DNA of 64,000 nucleotides from Ariolimax columbianus (taxonomy: Eukaryota; Mollusca; Gastropoda; Stylommatophora; Arionidae): NCBI GenBank assembly GCA_036924085.1, contig JAVGWX010000007.1, positions 71,811,948 through 71,875,947 on the forward strand. The letters run 5' to 3'. Below the pieces are notes generated by a model. It had not been told where the DNA came from and ran no database searches. It saw nothing but the letters and a program-made list of their open reading frames with translations. Shown here in pieces: positions 33,647 to 41,341 of this stretch. Every line of letters begins with the position of its first letter. Within the stretch, counting starts at the first letter, position 1. The position numbers were made by a program, and so were the translations under genes.

Positions 33647-36600
33647 TGAGTAGCGTAGTGGTAGAATTATTCATAACTAAGGTACCGGATTCGACTCTGG
33701 GCTGTAATCTGATAACTGGCTTTCTATTAAGGACTAACAGGCTGCGCCAGATGGACGAATGGTGATGGCATCCCCATCTCATATACACGCTGATGCCTAG
33801 TACAATGGAGTTTCTAACGCTTCCTCCACTACATCAATGAATCATATTGAGCTACATTTACCTTTATTTTAAAAAACACATTAACTATCACGAGCATAGC
33901 GCCAAAGACGTTAAAACTAAATCCCTTCTCTTTCATCCTCCACAGCTCATCTTACATCAAGAGGAGCTCTCCATGGCATATTTCTCGGTCTGTTGAACTA
34001 TCATAACGTAGTCAAGAAGATTCACGAAGAAATCGATCGCGTCATCGGTACCCGAAAACCTAAACTAGAAGATAAATTGTCCATGCCTTACACTGATGCA
34101 ACGTTTTGGGAAACTCTGCGCATCTTATCTCAATCTCCATTAGGTGGCATAAGAACAGCATCCGAGGATATTCATATTGATGGCATGACTATCCCAAAGA
34201 GCACACTGGTAAGTGTCAGATGGTTGACTGATTAAAAAGGGGGAATCGTACCAGATCCGACCTTCTCCTTCTTCTTCGTCGTACGCTGTCAGACGTCAAC
34301 CTGTATTTTTTCGAAAAAAGCAGCGGTCATCCTGAGGTTGTCGACACTGCCATAGAGCTTGTCTAGTGTTGCCACTGGGGATGGCCACATGTGCTTTCTC
34401 TGATCCTCGTAAGTCGGGCAGTTTTGCAGCAAATGTTCAGCGGCCATTTTCCCGGTACCACACGTGCATTCGTCAGTGCCCCATATCTTCAATTTATTGA
34501 ATAGATGGTACCTCAGCCTATTGTGGCCTGTGCGGAGTCTGAAGACCACGACCTGCTCTCTTCTGTTCAAATGGTAATAGGCATCGTTTTTTGTGTAGCC
34601 AGTATGTTCTGTTTCCCAATTGGTCATGTATCTGGCTCTAATAAGCCTTTTGGACTCTTCGTAGGTCACACTAGGATCTGGTTGTGGTAGTCTTGCATCT
34701 TCTTTTGCCAGTCTGTCTGTCTCCTCGTTGCCTTGGATGTTACAGTGGAATGGAACCCACTGTACCACTACTCTTTTTGGTGCGGACTGCTCGCATAGTT
34801 GACACAGTACTGCTCTTAAATTATTAAGTTCAGTTGTTTTCTGGCTTTTTAGTGCTGTGGCTACGGCCAGGGCATCTGTAAACAGGACTATCTGGCTTTC
34901 ATTTCTTTTGCCTGTCACGATTTCTTCTACTGCAGCCCTCAGTGCCTCTGCCTCCGCTCTGAAATTGCTTGAGTATTTTCCAGTTGCCACTGACAGTGTT
35001 ATTTTTTTACCATTTGGTGGGCTCAGCAATACCCCTGCCCCCCCGTTCTGTGTTGTGTTTGAAACAGAACCGTCTGTGTATGCATGGGTCCAGTCCATGC
35101 TTGGGTAGTTTTTCGTTATGTACCTCGGGGTTATGTCGCTTCTTTGTTTTTCAGTCCGGCTGTTCTTGTTTCCAGTACCTGGTATATTTTCTACCACCTC
35201 CGGAAGTATATGCTGCCTCCAGGTAGGTTTGCGTACAGTAGGGATGGGCTTTGGTGTTGTTAATGTAATCATAGGATCTTCGCTCATCAACAGCAGTGGT
35301 ATTATTATTTGCTCCCCTTTCTAGCACAGCTCAAACTAGGCCGACTAGGCAATATTTTTGTTGATTACTAACCTGCACCACTAAAACAATAATTCTGTGG
35401 TCGATTGACTGATCTACTTTGAAATCTGTAGTCGAGAAACGGATGTGGCTGTTGAAATCGTAAATGGCCTTATACGATGGTGTTGCTAGCCTCATGGACA
35501 CGCTTTTTCAGGCTCCATTTGCAGCATTTTTGGAAGGCTTCCTTATCCACTCGGACAGAAACAATCCATGGTTTGATTTTATCATTAACGTAACTAGAGC
35601 ATATTTACTTAATGATTCAACAAATTACTGCAGGTCGAGTTTAATCATTTAGGCTAAGTCAACTTGCTTACCTGCTGACTTAGGTTTCTATCAACTGGTG
35701 ACGTCATGTCTCACATTTTTTTTTTGCTAAGCGTGCTGCTTCGGTCATTGTAAGGGTTTATTGTATGTGGTGTATTATAACATGTCCTTATGCCAGGTGC
35801 ACTTCGTTGTGCCTTGATGCAGTTATTTTATTATGTGATTGCAGGGTAGTTGATCAGTTTGAATCCTCATGAAATTACAACTTGAGCACCCCCAACACCC
35901 CTCGTCCTTCTCCTTGGCTCCTCCGCTTCCGCGCCTAGAAAAGTTACATTTGAGAAACTGTCATCAGTAACACTTGATTTAGCTTTTTTGGTGCGTAAAC
36001 ATATACATGGTTATAGCTGCTCTATTTTCTATTATGGTATACCAAAGTTTTCACTTTTATTATCTTTACGTCCCACAACGTATTCTAAATATTTTATTAA
36101 TGGTAACTTTTTCACAGCTTCATTTCTCTTTTTCTCCTATTTGTGTCTTTCAGTGTCACGTTATGAAAAGGTTTCTTGACCGGGCCCTAGTATTTGCTTC
36201 GTACACGGGGAGCTTTACTGCTTCTGTTATTTCTGCTAACCAACTTTGACGTAGTCGGCCCCAAGCCTTGTATTTATTATATATGTATAGCATTGCTTTC
36301 TGAGGGATACTATCTGGTGTTTGACTTGTCACGTTGCCGAACCATTTGGTTTGCTGTCTTTGTGAATGTCCAATTCTGGAACTGATAGCACAATGTTGGT
36401 ATGTGTTGTATTGTGTTCTTTTTTGTATCGATTGTCACGTACTTGCTTACGTTGTAAGTCTTTGCGCCACAGGATAGTTTATCTTAGCATCTTTAAATAT
36501 TTTTGAATGTTTAGATTTTTTTTTTTTATTCTGACATGTCGTGACGCAGTATTTGTTTGGGTACTAGTTGTCTTATTTATTTAACCAAGCGGAGTCTGCT

Positions 36601-37341
36601 GATATGTTGGCACAGAGATCCACCGTCAGCCTGTCAACTATTGTAATTGCTAGATGTTCCAATTGCAAAGAATTGTTTAATTTGTTCTTCATAAGGATGT
36701 GTTCGTGAATGTCGCAAACATTACTTTGCTTATTTAAATATTCGCCTGGTAACTTAGAGCTGAAATTTAATGGCCTTTAACACGACAGGGGCCGTATTGT
36801 GTCCAATCTAGATTTGCATTTCACTAGATTGAAAAAAATGGGTCCTTATGTGGTTCCAGTAGGTGTTTTTATGACTTAATGTACAGTATCATACACACTC
36901 GGCTACAAGCTCTTCATATATGTATGTATACATGTAGTTATATTTATCTACTCGTTTTAATAATACAATTGCAACCTGTGAAATAAAAAATCAAAACAAA
37001 GGCATCAATGTCACTAGAAGTGAAATAATGAGAAATAACATCAGAACAATTTTCAGAGCAATCTCCTCCCAAGAATACATACATAGAAAATAAAGTAGTT
37101 TGACCTTCTCACGAGAATGAAACCAGAATCGACTGCCATTAAAAACACACAACAGTAGAATATTAGGGTTGAGAGTATAGGGGAGACCACGAGGCAAATG
37201 GATAGCTAACATTTAAGACATCCTATACCAGCATGTACTCAAAACAGCATCAGAAGCACATCTGGTCCAAGAACGAGACCATCTGCTCTCCACTACGCTA
37301 TATGGCACTAGTGAACGGATAAAGGAAAGTAAGTAATACAG

Positions 37342-37399
<58 letters not shown>

Positions 37400-40300
37400 C
37401 ACGGGTGTGTGTGTGTGTGCGCGGGTGTGTGTGTGTATTTTAATTTGCCAGTAAACAAGGCTACACAACATCAAGTTCACATCTCACATAACAATTCCTC
37501 TTCCAAACATATTAAATGCCATTTTCTTTTCAGGTCCTCTTCAACAGCTGGTTCTTCCACCACGATGAAAATGTATGGGAAGATCCTTGGACCTTCAAAC
37601 CCGAACGCTATTTTGACAGCAGTGGCCAGTTGTTGCCTTTAGATCACCCCATACGGAAGAAGTAAGCTGGCCCTTTTGTTCTCATTTCCTCTTACACATA
37701 TTTTTTAAATTTTCCTTTTAAAAGATTTTTACAATGGTTTTGTCAATTATGTTGATACTGCATCTTTTATTTCGCTATCAATATTAGACCTAGATAATTC
37801 ATGTTTTACTTGAGAACATTAACAGACGCTTATCGACGTATCAACAAAAGTCAACTTTCGTCAGGTACTAGAGACACGAAACAAAAACAAATGGAAACAA
37901 CGAATTTAACAATGCTAGTTTTTCCTTTCACTTACGCAGTTTAGGGTCGTGGGGATCTAAGGTCCTTTTTTATGCGCCAAGTGCGTTGCGTCGATAAATG
38001 TGAGCCCGTGTCGCTGCACAATCATAATACAAGTCACCTATCCATCCGCCTTGCGGCTTCCCTCTTTCCCTGTAGCCAGATCTACCAGCGTTGTAGGCTA
38101 TCAGTGGAAGTTGATGAGGGTGCATTCTCATGAGATGATCAAACAAACGTATTTTGTGCCTGGGAATGTATTCAACACAAGACGTAGTGCCGACCATACT
38201 TCGAATGTAGTCGTTCCGCATTCTGTCTCTTCTGTTAACACCGATGACTTTCTTCAAACACTTCATTTCACAAGTCAAAATTCTGCTTTCCCACCTCTGG
38301 ACAGAGGCCATGTTTGGCACTGGTAGCACAGCATCGATATAAATATACTATTTATCAGCTGGTGCTTTTTTGCCAAACTGCTGCACGGTGGCTAAGTAGT
38401 GGGGACAGCTGATAAGTCACCGCGGATAGTTTCTGATACCTAGTCTTAATTTTCCTGTCGATCCTACTGTCTGCCGAAAAAATACTGCCCAAATGCTTTG
38501 ATCTTGTTCTTTCTAAAAGAGCTATTTTCCTATAATAATTATTTTCCGTTTCCTATTACTTTATCCCAAGATAGAAAGCATGTATGATTTTCTACTTCAG
38601 AGCAAAAGGATGCGTGTTGCATATATGACATGGCATATACTTGTACAATCAAATATTAAATGTGATTACTAGCTCAATAATAAACTATCTATATATCTAT
38701 TACTAGTCTTGCACTGTCATTACGTAATCGTGTTGATTAGGGTTTACGTATCTGTAGCACAGATGGATTTCTTCTTGCATATGTTTATCCAGATGTTTTC
38801 CATCGGTCCAATTAGTCGAAATCTTTCTATTCTAATAGAATCTTACAATCTAACAAAAAAAGAATTCTTGGTTCGCATCTCCTGAATTGTCGTAACGTCT
38901 GGAGTTCTTGAATTTTCGTCATCTGTTTTTCAGTTTGTGGTGTTAAAACGCTTTACCTAATGTACGTTGAGATATGTTGTTTTTACCGGCCTCTCCGAGC
39001 TCTCAGAGATGGTTTGATCGGTCATATATCCTCTCTGATTTCTGTGAGCTCTTTTGTTCAGTCAAAAGGCCTCTCTAATCTAAATCAAATCTTTAGCTCG
39101 AACACACGGCCACTCTGATCTCTGAAATCATGTGTTCAAATATACCGCTTCTTTGATCTCAGAGAACCTTTTGTGGGACAGACCCCCTTTCATATCTACG
39201 AGAAATCGTTTATTTAATACATACTGCCTATCTGATCACAATTTGATTGGACGTTTAGTTTAGTCATGCTCTCGTTTCGATTTAATTGCGATTTGTTTTT
39301 GCACACACCGCCTACTTGATTTCTGTGATATATTTTGTTAGGATACACCCCTACAAGATCTCTGTGCACTTTTTTGGTTAGGACACACCACTACCTAATA
39401 TTTGTGAGATATTTTGTAAGGACACACTGCCTACCTGATGTTTGTGATATATTTTGTTAGGACATACCACCTACCTGATATTTGTAAAATATTTTGTTAT
39501 GACACCACCTACCTGATATTTGTGAGATATTTTGTAAGGACACACTGCCTACCTGATGTTTGTGAAAAATTTTTTTGGACATACCACCTACCTGATATTT
39601 GTGAGATATTTTGTAAGGACACACTGCCTACCTTTATGTTTGTGAAATATTTTTTTGGACATACCACCTACCTGATGTTTGTGAGATATTTTGTTAGGAC
39701 ACACTGCCTCTTTAATCATTGCGAGAAATTGGATGTGTACCTAATTCGTTTTCCGTACACCAAAAATGAGTAGTTTTCTTACAACCTCATGTAAGGCTTA
39801 TAAATCTGTTATGCGTGGCTGGGTGGACTGTCGAGTCTGTGTAATCCAGTGTCCACTCGAAGCAAAGAATGCAAGTCTCGCTCGATCTTCTAGTCTAAGG
39901 TAAAACCGAATGAGTGTAGAAAAAACACGTTTAATTATTGTAAATATTGGTTCTGTCAAGCCCTAGTTGTCTAAGAGTGGGCATGGTTCCAATTACGTGC
40001 TCAAATCGTTTGCTCGTCATGTGATAAATCATGCATTCTAGGTTTATATGCACCTACTTTTTGGACAGCACCTATATTCCCACTAAATAACTGTCGATTT
40101 AATTGAACAATATGTCTTCTGTGTTGAATTGCCCTGCTTGAAAACCCTTACTGAATGTTAGTTTGAGAGAAACAACGTGTTTTTGTTAATTTCCATAACG
40201 AGTGGTAGGATTTATTTGCTCAACAAACTAGGAAAACCTGCACAGATTAGAATGGTCTTGGCCAGTAGACTGCCAATAAGTTTGCTATGTTGTCACGGTA

Positions 40301-41341
40301 AACTTTTCTTATCCTGTGTCTTCGAGTTTGGACACTAATAAGTTACTGCTCGTCTTTGTCAAGGCTCTAAAGTTATTCGTTTGAGTATTTCTCAAAGCGG
40401 CGTTAGAGGTGTTTCTTGTCTTGTGCCCCCTAGTGAGCAATGAATCTGTCACAATTATCACCACACATCTTTTAGTAGTAGTAAATTTATCGTAATAGTA
40501 ATCATTATTAAAATATCAGGGGACACGTTTGATAAGCAAGGAGCCCCGAATTATATTGTAATTAACCCAGACATCGGCGCCCCCTGGAGACAACTTTTAA
40601 TTCACCCACTCCTTTCACTATTGAACCACTGTCCAATTATCGCAAGTGCGATGTTCTAATGGTTCAAGTGACTAATCGCGCAACTGTTGATAGAATGCCA
40701 AACATAAATGGAAGAATTTTGTTGTAATGAGACCGCATAAGCCATATGGAACTATCTGTTTTGCAGGGTAGCCTATACCATGGGCGCAACACAGTCAAAA
40801 TCGTGAACGCCACTGTATACACATATTTAAATGAATGCGTGCTTTACAATTGACGAAGACAAAAAGACAGGGAGGAAACTGACCACTCTTTCTCAGAAGT
40901 AAAGTTAACACCAAACACATTGAAATGTTTAACAATCTTCTACATGGGTGTCTACTTTGGGCACTTCTTTACCTTTTTTAGATTTACAAATATAATCGGT
41001 AATACAATAATGATATTCTTCCAACGCGTATTGTGGTCATAATTGTGACCTACTTTCTGAAAACCATTACAAGGTCATAAGATGTTTTAAATTTTGTTTA
41101 AATTTTCAGTTCTCTGCCGTTTGGCGCCGGTGTCCGCGCATGTCCAGGTGAGAACTTTGCAAGGTCACGTGTCTTCTTGTTTGTCACCAACATTCTCCAG
41201 AGGTATGACGTACTACCTCCAGAAAGTGAGAAGCTGGTCCCAGCTGACTTTCGCACCAACGATGACGCCGTTAAAGGCTTTCTCCGTCAAGTCCGCCCAT
41301 TCAAGTTACGCCTTCAGCGTAGACAGAAAACTGGCAATTAA
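19013..41341 (+). CDS. cytochrome P450 gene, seven exons (one in-frame stop)
   Basis: Microsomal-type P450, a haem-thiolate monooxygenase anchored in the ER. Exons: 19013-19409, 21466-21656, 23656-23865, 26121-26253, 33946-34208, 37534-37661, 41110-41341. All junctions keep frame and sum to 1554 nt (518 codons with the stop), the usual P450 length. Seen: N-terminal hydrophobic anchor (residues about 12-32), GLYGDGVERFE after helix C, I-helix LFLAGAHLTSRG, ExxR as ETLR, PERF as KPERY, haem loop FGAGVRACPGE with its cysteine. The layout suggests a CYP2-clan-like enzyme; substrate unknown. Odd points: TGA at codon 83 (19259-19261), no tryptophan at the helix C WxxxR site (it reads TMRKKRR), no acid-threonine pair in helix I, and a SINE on the exon 4 donor. 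It may be a recent pseudogene or a defective allele. Confidence 0.85.
19410..20024. other. intron 1, first part
   Basis: Contains an 18-base poly-G run at 19505-19522 and a C-rich tract near 19957-19974, both prone to length error. The rest of 19540-19950 is non-coding and unrecognised. Confidence 0.4.
20025..21315 (-). mobile_element. CR1-like LINE fragment in P450 intron 1
   Basis: The minus strand carries, from right to left, MEEVTKMLDAGEPIDVIYMN, FKNAFERVPYQRLFWKL, a damaged LIYINDLD region, thumb sequences, the FFKVQPATRTRGH C-terminal motif and the CR1-like 3' end near 20025. Frames are broken. At 20918-20947 the Ile-Tyr codons before DDLDNDMGSM have grown into a (TA)n microsatellite. 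Confidence 0.75.
21466..21656 (+). CDS. P450 exon 2
   Basis: Acceptor TTTGCCAG|CA. It reads ATMRKKRRIFHN, GLYGDGVERFEKVVSEEMDR and SRSLKYIIYIL. The usual helix C tryptophan that contacts haem propionate is methionine here. The donor is TTG|GTGGGT, phase 0, chosen because it joins exon 3 in frame (YIL-ALGERPED). Confidence 0.8.
21657..22654. other. intron 2, first part with (TG)n
   Basis: A (TG)n microsatellite lies at about 21715-21775 with GC and TC interruptions. The remainder to 22654 is AT-rich and holds nothing recognised. Confidence 0.6.
22655..23268. repeat. 63 bp minisatellite in P450 intron 2
   Basis: Ten tandem units with start-to-start spacings of 61-66 bp, mostly 63. The core GGACACCTGACTATGTTAGG, preceded by TACATAAA and followed by GAAGTCGAGTC, is well conserved. 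The right part of each unit alternates between a CTACTCCCCAGTCGTGATAT type and a GCTGTGCTCCAGTCCTGCTA type. Divergence rises toward the 3' end. Confidence 0.9.
23656..23865 (+). CDS. P450 exon 3
   Basis: Acceptor AAACTTAG|GCT, 70 codons, phase 0 at both ends, donor AAG|GTAGTA. It reads ALGERPEDVTKPDILEEYD, then TNLPILAKVPGRIKKAVDR. This is the helix E to G region, variable in P450s and part of the substrate-access face. Confidence 0.8.
24010..24250 (+). mobile_element. repeat family A, copy 3
   Basis: GTTGTTG edge, GCCCACAATGA, CGCCCTGAAAAGGGCGTTAA, CCGCGGGTTGCAGTAG, CATCCCGAGCGTACTGATGA, CTCACTACTACGG. Best preserved of the four copies. Lies in P450 intron 3 and continues into the tandem block at 24256. 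Confidence 0.65.
24256..24535 (+). repeat. three tandem ~92 bp units at the end of repeat A copy 3
   Basis: Three head-to-tail units, each reading CAGTATATTTCTCCTGGC, TAACATTCTTT or similar, CAGTGTGTTTTGCCTGACCA and GACTTTAG-CTCATCGTC, with starts near 24256, 24351 and 24441. Copy 4 at 26256 has a single shorter version (CAGTATATTTTGCCTGTC), so the unit belongs to the mobile element and has been amplified here. The 80 aa ORF over it is a repeat artefact. Confidence 0.8.
24770..26095 (-). mobile_element. RTE-like LINE fragment in P450 intron 3
   Basis: Minus-strand ORF 26067-25744 carries RT motifs (QMGFKKNRGGTGVIFALRQ, VAFVDQEKAFNRVDR). ORF 25315-24872 is the C-terminal part (KYLCRMLGVTRMYRIRNEDI, QTKWFGYVTRQIP). 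Between them frames are broken. It matches another copy at 36080-36880 in intron 5. It ends about 25 bp before exon 4. Confidence 0.75.
26121..26253 (+). CDS. P450 exon 4
   Basis: Acceptor TTCTCTAG|AGAACC. It reads RTWIPGQPRGIADHLFDL, then DPEQVIGFLTSLFLA, the start of helix I, and ends CTGGCAG with one base carried over to exon 5. The donor dinucleotide at 26254 is now the first GT of a (GTT)n tract brought by an inserted element. The original donor (AG|GTAAGC) appears displaced to 26571/26572. Confidence 0.8.
26256..26563 (+). mobile_element. repeat family A, copy 4, inserted on the exon 4 splice donor
   Basis: The element starts with (GTT)n, then GAATGCCCACAATGAGT and the other landmarks of family A. 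It is bracketed by TCTGGCAGGT at 26246-26255 and TCTGGAAGGT at 26564-26573 (one mismatch). The right-hand copy is followed by AAGCTC, so the pre-insertion junction can be read as CTGGCAG|GTAAGC. The target-site duplication therefore covers the splice site itself. Confidence 0.75.
26574..26696. other. intron 4, short unassigned stretch
   Basis: Original intron sequence after the displaced donor; nothing recognised. Confidence 0.4.
26697..27770 (-). mobile_element. RTE-like LINE fragment in P450 intron 4
   Basis: Successive minus-strand frames give EEQAGFRQGRSTIEKIFNLR (27754-27551), KAIWATKKMYKINGNI and VSVRQGCTLS (27593-27402), TNLRFADDIDGLTGSE and YGMEINAEKTK (27390-27181), and IFLYACETWTIKADLQRRMQ (27086-26697). 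This is RT fingers through thumb in the right order, with frameshifts. A second copy of the same family runs off the window at 63910-64000. Confidence 0.8.
27790..28045 (-). pseudogene. LINE C-terminal fragment
   Basis: Minus-strand reading gives GHIPKDILS, then TTDVCKRLMKALDMKLTSWE, which resembles the C-terminal tail typical of some non-LTR polyproteins (IPK-LLYGEL, DVCKRDLKAL-I-W). Stops are present. It is not continuous with the RTE-like fragment to its left. Confidence 0.5.
28046..31090 (-). mobile_element. degenerate LINE, minus strand, in P450 intron 4
   Basis: The clearest part is at about 29990-29800, where the minus strand reads IDQEKAFDSVDRTKLLPIKD, DYSQLIKNIRALYKSANV (RT motif A and following helix) with stops nearby. 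The surrounding 3 kb has the same T-rich antisense-LINE look but few intact motifs. A + strand mariner fragment is embedded near 29310. Boundaries are approximate. Confidence 0.5.
29310..29435 (+). pseudogene. mariner transposase C-terminal fragment
   Basis: The + strand reads ISLRFLLFPKLKFPLKRTRF, then ESGEDII, the region after the last catalytic aspartate in mariner-family transposases (typically CDFFLFPKLK...RF-S-EDI). Only about 40 residues remain. Confidence 0.65.
31190..31965 (+). mobile_element. RTE-like LINE 3' end, + strand
   Basis: The + strand reads LINRLDRTAQSYGMEIDAE, then (after breaks) the thumb and CEI-TITADI-like region, MEMRCFRRLLNAA, and the C-terminus. It ends with GATGAACTGAACTGA near 31937, the same pentamer-type tail seen in reverse at 43042. 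Frames are broken throughout. Confidence 0.65.
31973..32680. mobile_element. foldback mariner-derived element
   Basis: Begins with CGAGGCGTGTTCAAATT, a mariner-type terminal repeat. Two arms of about 290 bp, 32018-32305 (+) and 32366-32660 (-), are diverged inverted copies of each other. The left arm translates as a mariner helix-turn-helix region (RAVIRFLTAE, CRPVD, KTKVKNWTRM, then LPRPGQAQ). The loop is only about 60 bp. The DDE catalytic region is absent from both arms. Confidence 0.75.
32681..33555 (+). mobile_element. mariner deletion derivative with right terminal repeat
   Basis: (TA)n/(CA)n microsatellites occupy 32650-32725. From 32740 the sequence parallels the mariner at 61955-63130: a shared 5' part around GTTGTCC-CAG-AGGG, the GxSIGLVQS-like segment near 33115, then FCCFPNSN (from FLFPKLK) near 33290. 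It ends TTGAACACACCTCGG at 33541-33555, an inverted match to the terminal repeat at 31973. The catalytic core between these motifs is deleted. Confidence 0.65.
33566..33645. repeat. (TA)n and (TG)n microsatellites
   Basis: Short (TA)n tracts at about 33566-33610 are followed by (TG)n to about 33645, between the mariner right end and the next SINE. Confidence 0.9.
33648..33840 (+). mobile_element. tRNA-derived SINE
   Basis: A-box-like TAGCGTAGTGGTAG near 33650 and B-box GGATTCGACTC near 33690, in tRNA-like spacing. The body runs on to about 33840. It lies about 100 bp before P450 exon 5 and does not disturb the acceptor. Confidence 0.55.
33946..34208 (+). CDS. P450 exon 5
   Basis: Acceptor CATCCTCCACAG|CT, donor CTG|GTAAGT. 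It completes helix I (GAHLTSRGALHGIFLGLLNY), then EEIDRVIGTRKP, MPYTDATFWETLR with the ExxR glutamate and arginine of helix K, and GGIRTASEDIHIDGMTIPK. In helix I the usual acid-threonine pair for oxygen activation reads His-Leu, followed by Thr-Ser. Confidence 0.9.
34262..35292 (-). mobile_element. 5'-truncated I-like LINE, divergent subfamily, in P450 intron 5
   Basis: ORF 35290-34289 (333 aa, minus) is open over the whole RNase H domain (HAYTDGSVSNTTQNGGAG, FRAEAEALRAAVEE, LFTDALAV, GNEETDRLAKE) and the C-terminus (CTCGTGKMAAEHLLQNCP). It ends FFEKIQVDV and a 3' end reading GTTGACGTCTGACAGCGTAC(GAC)(GAA)n. The other copies end MVTV and GTCTGACTGCGTACG, so this is a second subfamily; the 37 bp insertion at 5810 belongs to it. 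The insertion begins 54 bp after the exon 5 donor. Confidence 0.85.
35293..36079. other. intron 5, unassigned
   Basis: No supported coding or repeat call. A T-rich tract lies near 35720. Confidence 0.35.
36080..36880 (-). mobile_element. RTE-like LINE 3' fragment in P450 intron 5
   Basis: 36120-36370 closely parallels 24865-25100 (shared GGTTTCTTGACCG, CTAGTAT-GCTTCGTAC, ATTGCTTTCTGAGGGA, CCGAACCATTTGGTTTGCTG). It is therefore a second copy of the C-terminal part of the intron 3 element, same orientation. It is degenerate downstream. Confidence 0.65.
36881..37344. other. intron 5, unassigned
   Basis: AT-rich, nothing recognised. Confidence 0.35.
37345..37436. repeat. (TA)n-(TG)n compound microsatellite
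   Basis: About 34 bp of (TA)n followed by about 58 bp of (TG)n with CACGGG and GCGCGGG interruptions, 97 bp before exon 6. Confidence 0.95.
37534..37661 (+). CDS. P450 exon 6
   Basis: Acceptor TTTTCTTTTCAG|GT, donor AAGAA|GTAAGC. It reads VLFNSWFFHHDENVWEDPWT, FKPERYFDSSGQLLPLDHP. It contains the PERF-type motif (PERY) that locks the ExxR pair. Confidence 0.9.
37925..38345 (-). pseudogene. RTE-like LINE C-terminal fragment in P450 intron 6
   Basis: ORF 38329-37970 (119 aa, minus) reads EMKCLKKVIGVNRRDRMRND, YIRSMVGTTSCVEYI, RLFDHLMRMHPHQLP and a GKPQGGWID end. This is the post-RT tail shared by RTE-type elements (AEMKxLRxV-G-TRRDRIRN...WFGHL-RM). Open frame but isolated. Confidence 0.7.
38346..38984. 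other. intron 6, unassigned
   Basis: AT-rich, nothing recognised. Confidence 0.35.
38985..39740. repeat. ~40 bp minisatellite in P450 intron 6
   Basis: From about 39340 to 39710 tandem units of 38-42 bp read GACA-AC(C/TG)C-TACCTGAT, then TTTGTGAGATATTTTGT. They alternate between an ACACTGCC and an ATACCACC version, so the higher-order period is about 80 bp. Before 39340 the array decays into looser units (CCTCT-TGATCTC-GAG, then TTTTGTT). The 111 aa ORF is a repeat artefact. Confidence 0.85.
39741..41109. other. intron 6, unassigned
   Basis: No gene. A weak tRNA-like stretch near 39820-39890 was not convincing. Confidence 0.35.
41110..41341 (+). CDS. P450 exon 7 (haem-binding loop)
   Basis: Acceptor AAATTTTCAG|T. 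It reads SLPFGAGVRACPGENFARSR, VFLFVTNILQRYDVLPP, then FKLRLQRRQKTGN and TAA at 41339-41341. The FxxGxRxCxG signature is complete, with the axial cysteine present. C-terminal length is normal for the superfamily. Confidence 0.92.

Noticed and set aside
39438..39773. 111 aa ORF with repeated Tyr-His-Leu-Pro-Asp motifs
   Set aside because: Translation of the 40 bp minisatellite, whose unit length is near a multiple of three in places.
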